Shown: one piece after another, positions 44,660 through 53,870 of the stretch
How the letters are laid out: each line of letters opens with the position of its first letter
Position numbering within the stretch: position 1 is the stretch's first letter
From: Spirosoma endbachense
GTDB taxonomy: Bacteria > Bacteroidota > Bacteroidia > Cytophagales > Spirosomataceae
DNA: 64,000 nucleotides
NCBI RefSeq assembly: GCF_010233585.1
Contig: NZ_CP045997.1
Coordinates: 9,586,494 to 9,650,493 of the forward strand
Reading direction: 5' to 3'
Made by a program: the position numbers and the translations under genes
Notes under the pieces: model-generated
What the model was told of the DNA's origin: nothing
The model's database searches: none
The model's input: the letters and a program-made list of their open reading frames with translations, nothing else

Positions 44660-45955
44660 TTAGCGGCTCATGTAAGCAGCAACACCGAATGCGATCACAG
44701 ACACAACCAGCCCAAACATGAACACCGAGTAGGACCAGCGCAGGAGCTTATATTTCCGGCCCAGCACTTTTCCCAGGAAGTAAATGTCGCGGATCATGCT
44801 TGAATACAGAAAATCAGCGTCATCCATCATCCGGCGCATGCCCCATTCGTAATCGGCAAGGTCCATGCGATAGAAATTGCCAAAAAACAGCAGATTTGAG
44901 GTTTTGTTTTCAATATCCTCCCGGTTGAACACACCACTCGTAACATTAGGACGGGTAGCCAGCACTGCCAATACAGTAGCAATGACGCTGGTTATCGTGA
45001 AAAGAACGGTTGGAATCGTTAATGCGGGCCATTCTTCGAGTTTCCGAATCAGTATACTCACCACCAGCGAGATGACGATGGTGTTGATCGAGATCATGAT
45101 ATTGGCCTTGGTGTCGGCCATGGCACTCAATTGAAAATGGTTCTGCGATGTTAACCGAAACATGGTTTCGACCCCACGCTCTGGTTTTTTGACTTTAGCC
45201 GAAGAACTGGCCGCCGGAGCGTCAAACAGTTGATTCAGAATCTCTTCCTGTTTGTCCTGTTTGTCCTGCTTCTCCTGTTTAGCATGCTTCTCGTTTTTGT
45301 CGTGTTTATCATGCTTGTCCTGTTTGCCGTGCTTATCGTCATCATCATCGTCGCCATCGTCGGCTATTTGCTGACGAAGAAGTTCGAGATTAGCGGCCTG
45401 ACGCGGGCCTAGTACGGTTTGGCCGTAATGCGTGAAATACCGATGACTTTCCAGAAAACCAGCTGTCTTCTTTCGCCATTTCTTCTTGCTGATTTTATTG
45501 CCGGTATGTTTTAGTTCCTGCCGTAGCTGCTCGCTGCGTTCAACAAAATCGTCGGTTGACAGATGGCCCAGATCCGCGTCGCAAAGCACCTCGGCCAGCC
45601 GATGACCATTAGGCGACTGCGGCATTTTAGTGGCTTCAATGCAGGTGATTACTTCCTCGATTCGCTTGCTCGGCAGGCCGTGTTCTTTCAAAAAAGGGCG
45701 GGCAAGGTCGATACCGTTGTCTTCGTGATTGGTACAGCCTTCCTTATAGCCGGTGTCATGTAACCAGGCCGCAATCAGCACCGTTTCGCGATCAGTGTCC
45801 GATAGTCCTTCGTGGTCTGCAATTTCATTGGCAAATGCTACCACTGCCTGCGTATGACTCAGGTTATGATAGGTATAATCTAATGTGAGCTGCTTTAGCA
45901 ACGATTCGGCGTAAATCCGGGTTTGATGAAGCAACGTGGTTTCCTGTGCGATCAT
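44660..45955 (-). CDS. HD domain fused to a Pycsar-type membrane effector (DUF5706)
   Basis: A 431-residue fusion. Residues 1-190 are an HD phosphohydrolase domain with His34, His66-Asp67 (AAWLHDTGYKEG) and Asp127/129 as metal ligands. Residues 200-237 are a low-complexity linker of Asp runs and KHDK/KQDK units. Residues 262-431 match the Pycsar transmembrane effector domain (QLSAMADTKANIMISINTIV, two helices, FFGNFYRMDLADYEW, and a last helix at 408-428). In Pycsar defence such effectors are switched on by cyclic pyrimidine nucleotides and damage the membrane. The HD part could degrade a nucleotide signal. A cyclase gene lies 3.9 kb away. The domain calls are firm; the defence role is inference. 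Confidence 0.85.
   Translation of the reverse strand: MIAQETTLLHQTRIYAESLLKQLTLDYTYHNLSHTQAVVAFANEIADHEGLSDTDRETVLIAAWLHDTGYKEGCTNHEDNGIDLARPFLKEHGLPSKRIEEVITCIEATKMPQSPNGHRLAEVLCDADLGHLSTDDFVERSEQLRQELKHTGNKISKKKWRKKTAGFLESHRYFTHYGQTVLGPRQAANLELLRQQIADDGDDDDDDKHGKQDKHDKHDKNEKHAKQEKQDKQDKQEEILNQLFDAPAASSSAKVKKPERGVETMFRLTSQNHFQLSAMADTKANIMISINTIVISLVVSILIRKLEEWPALTIPTVLFTITSVIATVLAVLATRPNVTSGVFNREDIENKTSNLLFFGNFYRMDLADYEWGMRRMMDDADFLYSSMIRDIYFLGKVLGRKYKLLRWSYSVFMFGLVVSVIAFGVAAYMSR
45245..45358 (-). repeat. Low-complexity linker repeat inside the HD-effector gene
   Basis: The codons for residues 200-237 consist of GAT runs and degenerate 9-nt units encoding K-x-D/E-K. The unit number is likely to vary between strains by slippage. 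Confidence 0.6.
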
Positions 45956-46146
45956 ACGGTTTGTTTAACTATACTTGCCGGTAAGCTACAAGGTAACGAA
46001 TAAAAAACGGATTCCGTTACGAGTCTCATGTTAATTTTGTTCGCCTGTATCGCCCTGACCCTCAATGTGAATTTTAGTAGATTGTTTGACTCTTTATGAA
46101 TCTGCCCGACAGATTCGATGATACACCTGATAAATTTCCTCTTTGT

Positions 46147-49100
46147 ATGAGATCTCTTTACATAGTGATTTCTCTGTTTATAGCCGGTTCTCTTGTTAGC
46201 GTTGGCATGCCTGGCTGGGCACAGACTTCTTACAGTATCTTTCTGCTGGGTGATGCCGGAGCGCCCCTGCCCAACGGTCAGGATCCCGTACTGAACGCCC
46301 TTCGCGCACAGCTACAAAAGGCCGGATCGAACAGTTCCCTGATTCTGTTAGGTGACAATATATACCAATTTGGATTGCCGGATGCCGATAATCCGAACCG
46401 GCCGGACGCTGAACGCCGGATGCGCGACCAACTCGATTTGCGGACTGCGTTTACGGGTCGGGTTTTTGCCATTCCGGGTAATCATGACTGGGACAAAAGC
46501 GGCCGGGAAGGATGGCAACGGATTAAAAATCAGCAGGATTTTGTGCGCCAATATACCGGCCGGGACGACGTCTTTTTTCCGAATGACGGGTGCCCTGGGC
46601 CGGTTGAGGTGCCTTTGTCCGATTCGTTGACGCTGGTGCTGATGGACACGCAGTACTGGCTGCATCCGTGGGACAGACCTGGCGAAGAGTCAGATTGTGG
46701 AGCCAAGAGCCTTCCTGAATTTCTGACTCAACTAGACGATATTCTGTACCGCAACCGGCATCGGCGCGTAGTGGTAGCGGGCCACCACCCGATGTATAGC
46801 CACGGTGAGCATGGAGGGCATTTTACGCTCAAAGACCACCTGTTTCCATTGACAGACATTCGTAAATGGCTATATGTGCCGCTGCCCGTTATTGGCTCGA
46901 TCTACCCAATCTATCGGTCGGTGTTCGGAAGCTTACAGGATTTGCCCAACCCCGTATACCGCGAGATGCGGAATGGTATGGTTGCTCTTTTTAAGAAATA
47001 CCGCAACCTGATTTATACCAACGGCCACGATCATAACCTGCAACTGATCCGGCGTGATAGCCTGAATTATCTGACCAGTGGCAGTGGATCAAAACATACG
47101 GCGGTTGCCAAAAAAGCCGAGTCGTTATTTGCGCTTGAAAAGCAGGGATTTGCTAGGCTGGATTTCGGGGTTGGCAACCAGATGACCATTTCGTTTTTTG
47201 CCCCGAGCGATCAGCAGCCAACCGGCGAACTATTGTATCAGACAACGATCCAGCTTCGTCCGGACCCAATTCCGAGCCTAATCGAAAAGACCCAGAAACA
47301 ACCGGATAGTTTGCGGATTGTGCCGGGCGCTGGCTATGCCGCCGGATCGGGTAAGCGGTTCTGGTTCGGTGCCAATTACCGCGATGTATGGACGAATCCC
47401 CTGACCGTTCCTGTGCTGAATATGCAGAAGGCGGGCCTGGTGCCTACTGAGCGGGGTGGCGGTTTCCAGACGTTGTCGTTGCGGCTTGTTGACCCAAAGA
47501 AGCATGAATTTGCGATCCGATCCATCGAAAAATACCCGGAGAAGGCGATTCCGGAAGCGCTACGGAGTGGACTTGCCAACGATATCGTACAGGATCAGAT
47601 CTCGGCTTCGCATCCGTTTGCCGCGTTGGCCATAGCGCCACTGGCCGAGACTGCTGGCGTCTATCATACAAATCCGAAGGTAGTCGTGATGCCCGATGAT
47701 ACGGCATTGCGCGACTACCAGCATACGTTTGCCAACATGCTCATGTTGCTCGAAGAACGGGCCGACGGTGATTACAAAGGAACGGGGCTGTTTGGGAATA
47801 CGTCAAAGCTTTATAGTACCCCCAAACTCCTTGAGAAACTACAGGACGACAACGACAATCGGGTCGATCAGCGATCTGTGCTGAGGGCGCGGCTGTTCGA
47901 TATGTTGATTGGCGATTGGGACCGGCATGACGATCAGTGGCGGTGGGCTAGTTTTAAGTCGAGTAAAGGTTTGCGCTTTATGCCTGTTCCGCGCGACCGC
48001 GATCAGGCGTTTTTTGTCAATGAAGGTATTCTGCCGAAAATCGTCAGCCGACGCTGGTTACTGCCTAAAATACAGGGATTTGATTATAAAATCCGGTATG
48101 TGCCTGGGTTCAATACCAACGCCCGCTTTTTCGACCGCTCATTTCTGACCGAACCAAGCCGCGCCGACTGGCTGGCGGTGGCCGATTCACTGCAACGAAG
48201 CCTGACCGATGAGGCCATCAATAAAGCCCTGAGTCAGTTACCTGAGCCATCGCGGAGCCTGACCGCCGAAACGATAGCGGCTAAACTGCGTCAGCGTCGT
48301 GCGGATCTGCTGCGTTATGCCGACGAACAATACCGTTTTCTGGCCAAAGCCGTTGATGTAGTGGGTAGCGATAAGGACGAACTCTTCGATCTGACCCGGC
48401 TACCTGACGGCCAGACAGATGTGGTTGTTTATAAACTCAATAAAGACAAAGAACCAACCCAGGAACTGTATAAGCGCCGATTCGATCCGGCCGAAACGCA
48501 GGAGATACGGTTGTATGGGTTGGGTGGCGACGACAGATTTGTGCTTCATGGTACGGCCCCGGAAGGCAGTCTGATCCGGATTATCGGCGGCAAAGGCGAT
48601 GATGTCATAACGGATAGTTCATCGGTTCGGGGGCTATCACGCAGAACGTGGGTGTATGATCTACGCAAGAACACGACCATTTCGGGAGGTTCAGAAACGC
48701 GTAATCGCTTGTCGGATAATAAAGATGTCAATAAATACGACCGTACGGCTTTCCGGTATAACCTTACCATGCCGCTGGCCACCGTGCAGGCCAACCCCGA
48801 TGATGGTCTGTTTATTGGCGGAGGTATTTTGCGTCGGACGCAGGGCTTCCGCAAGGAGCCATTCGCTCAGCAACACCGAATCATGGTCAGCCATGCGTTT
48901 GCAACCGAAGCTTACAATTTTCATTACGACGGAACATTTACAGACTTACTGGGCAAGGCTGATTTGTTACTCAATGCCGATATAAAAGCCCCGAATTTCG
49001 TCCAGAATTTCTTTGGCATCGGCAATGAAACGGTATTCAATAAAGAATTGGGCGTCAATTATTACCGGGTCCGATTCGAGAACTGGAGCTTAAATGCTCT

Positions 49101-49806
49101 TTTACAGCATAAATTGGGGAAAGCCACATTTTTCTACGGCCCATCGGTCGAGCGGATTGAAGTGGAAGAAGGCCAGAAGAAGTTTATTCAGGACTATGCC
49201 GCGAGCATTCCAGATGGTCAACGACTCTTCAACTCATTTCTGTATGGAGGATTGAAGGCTGGTTTTACGGTTGATACCCGCAATAATCCGTTGCTGACAA
49301 CGCGTGGATTGCTATGGCGAACATCGCTGACGGCTTACGGAGGGTTGAATGATCAATCGAAATCATTTTCGCAACTACAGTCTGATCTCTCGTTTTATGC
49401 CAGCATTCGGTTACCGGCCATTCTGACCATTGCAACGCGCGTAGGTACCAGCCTGAATTTAAACGATAACTATGAGTTTTTCCAGGCCAGTACGCTCGGC
49501 GGTCTAACGAATCTACGGGGATTCCGGCGGACACGCTTTGCGGGCGAGAACGCCTTCTACCACAACCTGGATCTGCGAATGCGCCTGTTTACGATTAAAA
49601 CCTACCTGTTTCCGGCTTATGCCGGGATTCTCGCTTTTAATGATGTTGGACGGGTATGGGTCGATGGCGAAAAGTCAAACGTCTGGCATCATGGCTACGG
49701 TGGCGGCCTCTGGTTATCGCCCTACAATACAGCGGTTATTTCATTGCTCTATGCGGTCTCCCGCGAAGATCGTATCCCAATGCTTCGGGTAGGATTTTTC
49801 TTCTAA
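46147..49806 (+). CDS. Metallophosphoesterase fused to an outer-membrane beta-barrel
   Basis: An exported protein of 1219 residues from the chosen Met (MRSLYIVISLFIAGSL, signal ending GWAQ); an upstream in-frame Met at 46096 adds 17 non-signal residues. The N-terminal calcineurin-type phosphatase has LGDAG, LGDNIYQ, GNHDWD, VAGHHPMYSHGEHGGH and TNGHDHN. The middle contains MLIGDWDRHDDQWRW and PRDRDQAFF, a pattern like HipA/CotH/Fam20-type kinases. The C-terminal 400 residues form a surface-antigen (BamA/TamA-like) barrel (LGGLTNLRGFRRTRFAGENA, last residue Phe). It may process phosphorylated compounds at the outer membrane. Starts about 140-190 bp from the divergent HD-effector gene. Confidence 0.88.
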   Translation: MRSLYIVISLFIAGSLVSVGMPGWAQTSYSIFLLGDAGAPLPNGQDPVLNALRAQLQKAGSNSSLILLGDNIYQFGLPDADNPNRPDAERRMRDQLDLRTAFTGRVFAIPGNHDWDKSGREGWQRIKNQQDFVRQYTGRDDVFFPNDGCPGPVEVPLSDSLTLVLMDTQYWLHPWDRPGEESDCGAKSLPEFLTQLDDILYRNRHRRVVVAGHHPMYSHGEHGGHFTLKDHLFPLTDIRKWLYVPLPVIGSIYPIYRSVFGSLQDLPNPVYREMRNGMVALFKKYRNLIYTNGHDHNLQLIRRDSLNYLTSGSGSKHTAVAKKAESLFALEKQGFARLDFGVGNQMTISFFAPSDQQPTGELLYQTTIQLRPDPIPSLIEKTQKQPDSLRIVPGAGYAAGSGKRFWFGANYRDVWTNPLTVPVLNMQKAGLVPTERGGGFQTLSLRLVDPKKHEFAIRSIEKYPEKAIPEALRSGLANDIVQDQISASHPFAALAIAPLAETAGVYHTNPKVVVMPDDTALRDYQHTFANMLMLLEERADGDYKGTGLFGNTSKLYSTPKLLEKLQDDNDNRVDQRSVLRARLFDMLIGDWDRHDDQWRWASFKSSKGLRFMPVPRDRDQAFFVNEGILPKIVSRRWLLPKIQGFDYKIRYVPGFNTNARFFDRSFLTEPSRADWLAVADSLQRSLTDEAINKALSQLPEPSRSLTAETIAAKLRQRRADLLRYADEQYRFLAKAVDVVGSDKDELFDLTRLPDGQTDVVVYKLNKDKEPTQELYKRRFDPAETQEIRLYGLGGDDRFVLHGTAPEGSLIRIIGGKGDDVITDSSSVRGLSRRTWVYDLRKNTTISGGSETRNRLSDNKDVNKYDRTAFRYNLTMPLATVQANPDDGLFIGGGILRRTQGFRKEPFAQQHRIMVSHAFATEAYNFHYDGTFTDLLGKADLLLNADIKAPNFVQNFFGIGNETVFNKELGVNYYRVRFENWSLNALLQHKLGKATFFYGPSVERIEVEEGQKKFIQDYAASIPDGQRLFNSFLYGGLKAGFTVDTRNNPLLTTRGLLWRTSLTAYGGLNDQSKSFSQLQSDLSFYASIRLPAILTIATRVGTSLNLNDNYEFFQASTLGGLTNLRGFRRTRFAGENAFYHNLDLRMRLFTIKTYLFPAYAGILAFNDVGRVWVDGEKSNVWHHGYGGGLWLSPYNTAVISLLYAVSREDRIPMLRVGFFF

Positions 49807-49820
49807 GAAGAACAGAACGG

Positions 49821-51149
49821 CTAAAACAACTGATACAATTCAATTTCTTCATCGACACCTTTAATGACCGTTGGACCGAGAGCACGAACTGTTTCGGGCG
49901 GGTTTGTCAATGATTCATACACTTCCCGCGATACCAGAAACTGTGTATGAAAGGGTTTATTTAACTGCTCAATGCGGGCAGCCAGAATCACGACATTGCC
50001 CGTTACGGAGTATTGCTGACGGGTTTCGGTGCCAATATTGCCGACTACCGCATCGCCGAGGTGTATGCCAATCCCAATGGTTGTTGGAATCATTAACTCG
50101 TCGGTAACGGCTTTGCGGATTTCTTTTAAAATGGTGAAGCCAGCCTCAACGGCCACCTCGGCTGGATTGTCGACTTCGACCGGTGCCCCGAATGTGATCA
50201 TACAGCCATCGCCCAGAAACTGATTGACAACGCCACCATACTGTTCGACGATACGGATGATAATACCGAAGAACGTATTTTGATAAGCCATTACATCCTC
50301 GGGCGTTTCGTGGCTGGCGTATTTGGTGAAATCACGGATGTCGAGAAACATGACCGCAACCCGCATCCGATGACTCTGGTAGTTTCCTTTTTGCTCCAGT
50401 ACCGCGCGGGCAATTTCGGGCGATACCTGCTGACCAAAGAGCGTTACGGCTTGCTGCTCTGTTTCGGTTGCGCGAATGGTGTCGGTAATGCTTTGCCGGA
50501 TTTGCCGGGACACATAACCGGCGGCCATCCCTGCCAGAATGAGCAGTCCCCCTTTGGCAATAAACATCAGCGGCAAATGCAGGAACATATCTATTTCCAG
50601 ATAAGGCTCGACTAGTCCGGGCTTGGCAATCAGGAAGTAAACGCCGATAAATTCAGCTCCGGCAATGAAACCTGTGTAGGCCGACAGCCATAAGTTAAGC
50701 CGTAAGGTAGAGAGAATGATAAAAAACAGATAAATATAGGCCAGCGGGCTGTTCAACACCAGCAACGGATCGCCAAGATGACGCGATACAATCAACAGAA
50801 TGAATGAAATAGACGTAATCTCGAACGTAGCATTGGCAAACTTAAAAAATGTAGGTAAGTCCTGATGGCGCTCCAGCTGTTGCCTGAATAACCGCCGAAT
50901 ACCCCACTCATAAATACCCATACCCACCAGATAGGGGGCAACTGTGAGCATAATAGGGCCGGGAAGGTACATCAGGTTGTCGGCCCGCAGAAACGGCTGT
51001 AAAAGAGCCAGCATGACCGTACTAAACAGAAACAAAGCCGATAAAACGCCCGCCCGCTGGGCTTCCCGTTTCAGGCTTTCATCCGAAAAATGCTCCTGAA
51101 AGTAAGATTCTATCGGCGGTTGTTGCGTTGAGCGAAACGGAAATGTCAT
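49821..51149 (-). CDS. Membrane class III nucleotide cyclase with altered active-site residues
   Basis: A 442-residue protein with about six N-terminal membrane helices (35-220) and a cytoplasmic class III cyclase domain (about 245-442). Metal-binding Asp is present in MFLDIRDFTKYA and in FLGDGCMITFGAP. The position of the substrate-specifying Lys reads Gln (VNQFLGDG), and the usual Asn of the GDxVNxAxR motif is Ile (TGNVVILAARIEQ), while the Arg is kept. It may therefore make a nucleotide other than cAMP, or be weakly active. It converges with the phosphatase-barrel gene, 14 bp away, and lies near the Pycsar-type effector gene. Confidence 0.85.
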   Translation of the reverse strand: MTFPFRSTQQPPIESYFQEHFSDESLKREAQRAGVLSALFLFSTVMLALLQPFLRADNLMYLPGPIMLTVAPYLVGMGIYEWGIRRLFRQQLERHQDLPTFFKFANATFEITSISFILLIVSRHLGDPLLVLNSPLAYIYLFFIILSTLRLNLWLSAYTGFIAGAEFIGVYFLIAKPGLVEPYLEIDMFLHLPLMFIAKGGLLILAGMAAGYVSRQIRQSITDTIRATETEQQAVTLFGQQVSPEIARAVLEQKGNYQSHRMRVAVMFLDIRDFTKYASHETPEDVMAYQNTFFGIIIRIVEQYGGVVNQFLGDGCMITFGAPVEVDNPAEVAVEAGFTILKEIRKAVTDELMIPTTIGIGIHLGDAVVGNIGTETRQQYSVTGNVVILAARIEQLNKPFHTQFLVSREVYESLTNPPETVRALGPTVIKGVDEEIELYQLF

Positions 51150-51221
51150 TTCATAGTAAACAGGATGATTCGTTAGAATTCAACACAGACATTTCAGGAT
51201 TGATTCCTATTGATTACGCTT

Positions 51222-51749
51222 TCAGAATCGATAGGCAACGCCCACACCAATAGCCTGCCGGCCCGTTAGCGGAATTGGCGCAATGGACATGCCCACACGC
51301 GGTTGTCGAAGCATTTCGTTATAACGCGTTACGGCCTTGTTTACGTGGCCATTTCCGATGATCGCTAAGGTAAGTGAAGCACCAATAGACGAGCCATAAA
51401 CGATCCAGTAGGTGCTATTGCGGCCGTTTTTGTTGAAAATTACATAGGCGAGCGTGGCTAATGAAGTGAGCCGGCTGATGGTCGTTAACGTTCGGAATGC
51501 GCGAAAATGGTGGTTAACTGTTGGATCATTGAGTTCGTAAAAGGGTACTTCGAGCGCAAAGGGCGAAGAAAGTCGTTTGCCCCCGTAGAAATAGACACTA
51601 CCAAATGATGAGGCAGCCGTGCGCTCAATGGGTAACAGGTGCGCCGGAATGGGAGCGGTACGATAGTGGGATGTATCGTCGGCGCGTTGAGCGTGGGTAA
51701 AACTAGTGAGTGATAAACTGAAAAAAGCGATCAGTAGAAGGGTTTTCAT
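51222..51749 (-). CDS. Small exported membrane-associated protein
   Basis: A 175-residue protein from the chosen Met (MKTLLLIAFFSLSLTSF, signal ending THAQ); in-frame upstream Mets would put charged sequence before the signal. Two hydrophobic stretches (about 90-135) and a C-terminal aromatic end (GVGVAYRF) suggest an outer-membrane-associated protein. No family recognised. It is on the same strand as the cyclase and 72 bp upstream of it, so the two may be co-transcribed. Confidence 0.65.
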   Translation of the reverse strand: MKTLLLIAFFSLSLTSFTHAQRADDTSHYRTAPIPAHLLPIERTAASSFGSVYFYGGKRLSSPFALEVPFYELNDPTVNHHFRAFRTLTTISRLTSLATLAYVIFNKNGRNSTYWIVYGSSIGASLTLAIIGNGHVNKAVTRYNEMLRQPRVGMSIAPIPLTGRQAIGVGVAYRF

Positions 51750-52137
51750 ACAAGTAAAACGGAAACAGGGCATAGAAATAAAAATGATTTTTTTTGCGGT
51801 CATATTGCCTTCTTTACACAAAGACTTCATTACTGCCATAAAAGTTTAGTGAGCAGTAGGACCGGTAAATTACAAATCCAATTGTTCTGATTTATCAGTT
51901 CCGAATTTGGACAAAATTAATTTAATCCACGTCGACTGTCTTTGTTGATCGGTCATTGGGCTTTCGATGGTAAGTAAGTGCATCATCTCAATCTGTAACG
52001 ATTGAGCGTCTGAATCATAGAACCGGAGTTACGCATACTTTTCCTGTTTCTACTCCTGCCAATCGACCCAATAACCAGCCTTATTAATACAATTTTCTGT
52101 TCGTGAAAAATTTATTTTGTCAAGTTTTGTTTGGAAA
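51750..52137. other. Intergenic stretch between divergent genes
   Basis: About 390 bp without a gene; it holds the promoters of the exported-protein gene and of tetR. The operator at 52138 marks its right side. Confidence 0.4.
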
Positions 52138-52151
52138 TGACCGATCGGTCA
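52138..52151. promoter_or_regulatory. TetR operator before tetR
   Basis: TGACCGATCGGTCA, a perfect 14-bp palindrome 29 bp before the chosen ATG. The same sequence recurs at 52786 upstream of the SDR. Confidence 0.8.
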
Positions 52152-52179
52152 GTTTTCTTTGTGCTATCAATTAGATGAC

Positions 52180-52767
52180 ATGACTAAAGCAGAGCGAACC
52201 CGGCAATTAATTATCAGTAAATCCGCTCCGATTTTCAATACCAAGGGTGTTGCAGGTACGTCGATGAGCGACATACTGGACGTCACAAAGTTGGCGAAAG
52301 GAAGCTTATACGTACACTTTGAAAGCAAAAAGGAGCTTTCTTATGCCGTGGTCGATTATCAGCTGGCGAAACTGTCGGATGTGGTTGAAACCGGGCTGAA
52401 TAAGCACCAGACCGCAAAAGCAAAGCTATTCGCTTACATCGACACATTTATTGACCCACTTGATCCACCACTTGAGGGTGGTTGCCCTATGCTTAATTTT
52501 GGTATGGAAGCCGATGATACAGATGAGGTAATCCGAAAAAAAGTAAATGCCGTTATTGAAGGAGCTCAGCAAACTATTGAGCGCATTATTCAGGAGGGAA
52601 TTGCCCTGGGTGAGTTCAAATCGGACTGGGAGCCTGGAGAATTTGCCACCAAACTATTTGCCTTGGTGGAAGGTGGCATCATGATGTCACGCATTGCAGG
52701 TAATAACAAGTCGATGAAGGTTATTGCCCGCTCATTGAAAAAAGAAATTGAGGAAAAAGAAGTGTAA
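52180..52767 (+). CDS. TetR-family repressor
   Basis: A 195-residue TetR regulator from ATG at 52180 (MTKAERTRQLIISKSAPIFN); a TTG seven codons upstream is less likely. The HTH reads GVAGTSMSDILDVTKLAKGS then LYVHFESKKELSY, the standard TetR pattern and close to the AcrR/TetR_C_6 group. Two identical operators flank the gene, one before it and one before the SDR at 52845, so it probably represses both. Ligand likely a small electrophile or lipophile (inference). Confidence 0.92.
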   Translation: MTKAERTRQLIISKSAPIFNTKGVAGTSMSDILDVTKLAKGSLYVHFESKKELSYAVVDYQLAKLSDVVETGLNKHQTAKAKLFAYIDTFIDPLDPPLEGGCPMLNFGMEADDTDEVIRKKVNAVIEGAQQTIERIIQEGIALGEFKSDWEPGEFATKLFALVEGGIMMSRIAGNNKSMKVIARSLKKEIEEKEV

Positions 52768-52781
52768 TTTTTTTTGATCAG

Positions 52782-52803
52782 AAAATGACCGATCGGTCAT
52801 TTT
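52782..52803. promoter_or_regulatory. TetR operator before the SDR gene
   Basis: A 22-bp perfect palindrome containing TGACCGATCGGTCA, identical in its core to 52138-52151 and 42-63 bp before the SDR start. Confidence 0.82.
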
Positions 52804-52844
52804 TAAAAGACTTAATCCTATCAATCAGTTAAATTTTAAATGCC

Positions 52845-53693
52845 ATGAAAACCCAGAAAGTATGGTTTATTACGGGAGCTTCACGCGGTTTTGGCTTCGA
52901 CATCGCAAAAACTGCCCTGAATTCGGGCGACAAAGTAGTAGCCACCGTTCGGAAAAATCCCGAACAACTTGTTGCCGCGCTAAATGACAATAGCAATCTA
53001 CTTGTTGTTGTGCTGGACGTGACCAAAGAAAACCAGGTAAAAGAAGGAGTTCAACGCGCAATTGCCCAGTTTGGCAAAATTGATATTCTGGTCAACAATG
53101 CGGGCTATGGGCTGTTGGGCGCAACAGAAGAGATAACAGATGCGGAAGTTAAAAAGCAGTATGACACCAACGTTTTTGGATTATTGAATGTAACCAGAGC
53201 CGTTTTGCCCTTCATGCGTAAAGCCAAAGCAGGTCATATTATCAATATTTCCTCGCTCTTTGGTTATGGTGCTTCTGCTCCAGGCTTCGGTATCTATGGG
53301 TCTACCAAATTTGCCGTAGAAGGCATTTCCGAAGGATTATCGCTTGAAGTCAGGCCGTTTGGTATCCATGTGACGGCTGTAGCACCGGGACTTTTCAGTA
53401 CCCAGTTTGCCTCCAGTGATTCCTACAATACCTCTGAAATTGTATTGGATGCTTATCAGGATACCGTAGGGAAAATGAGAGTGGTAATCGGGCATCTGGA
53501 TGGTAATCAGCCGGGCAATCCTGCCAAATTAGCCCAGGTTATTATCCAGTTAGCAGAAAGCGAAAATCCACCGCTTCACCTGCCTGTAGGGAAGGATGCC
53601 GTGGCTGCTTTCAGAAGCAAAACAGAGCAGATGGAAAAAGAAGTGGCCGAATGGGAGGAAGTTGCTAGTAGTACCGATCATCTAAAAGCATAA
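52845..53693 (+). CDS. Short-chain dehydrogenase/reductase
   Basis: A 282-residue classical SDR. TGASRGFG (10-17), NNAGYG (84-89), ISS (135-137) and Tyr151-xxx-Lys155 (YGSTK) are all present. It resembles the group annotated as SDR oxidoreductases of the 3-oxoacyl/retinol type with a longer C-terminal part. A TetR gene with matching operators lies immediately upstream, so it is inducible. Its terminator is at 53785. Confidence 0.92.
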   Translation: MKTQKVWFITGASRGFGFDIAKTALNSGDKVVATVRKNPEQLVAALNDNSNLLVVVLDVTKENQVKEGVQRAIAQFGKIDILVNNAGYGLLGATEEITDAEVKKQYDTNVFGLLNVTRAVLPFMRKAKAGHIINISSLFGYGASAPGFGIYGSTKFAVEGISEGLSLEVRPFGIHVTAVAPGLFSTQFASSDSYNTSEIVLDAYQDTVGKMRVVIGHLDGNQPGNPAKLAQVIIQLAESENPPLHLPVGKDAVAAFRSKTEQMEKEVAEWEEVASSTDHLKA

Positions 53694-53718
53694 AGCGGCT
53701 AACGTATTTTTTTTGCAT

Positions 53719-53744
53719 CAATATATACCGTTTGGTATATATTG
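53719..53744. promoter_or_regulatory. Palindromic operator of an unidentified regulator
   Basis: CAATATATACC and its complement GGTATATATTG around GTTT, a 26-bp palindrome with 11-bp arms. The core ATACCGTTTGGTAT looks like a TetR-type operator but differs from the sites of both TetR genes in the window. It lies about 130 bp before the AraC gene. Confidence 0.6.
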
Positions 53745-53784
53745 AATTAGCCAGATCAAAAGTATCTTTGAAGAAGCGTCAATG

Positions 53785-53827
53785 AGTCGAACAAAGCAGC
53801 TTCTATATTAACCTGCTTTGTTCGACT
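53785..53827 (+). terminator. Rho-independent terminator
   Basis: A 15-bp stem (AGTCGAACAAAGCAG and complement) with a 13-nt loop, followed by TCTCTG. It follows the SDR and precedes the AraC gene. Confidence 0.6.
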
Positions 53828-53870
53828 TCTCTGTACAGAGCGTTTAAGCGTACTTTGATTTGTGCAATTT

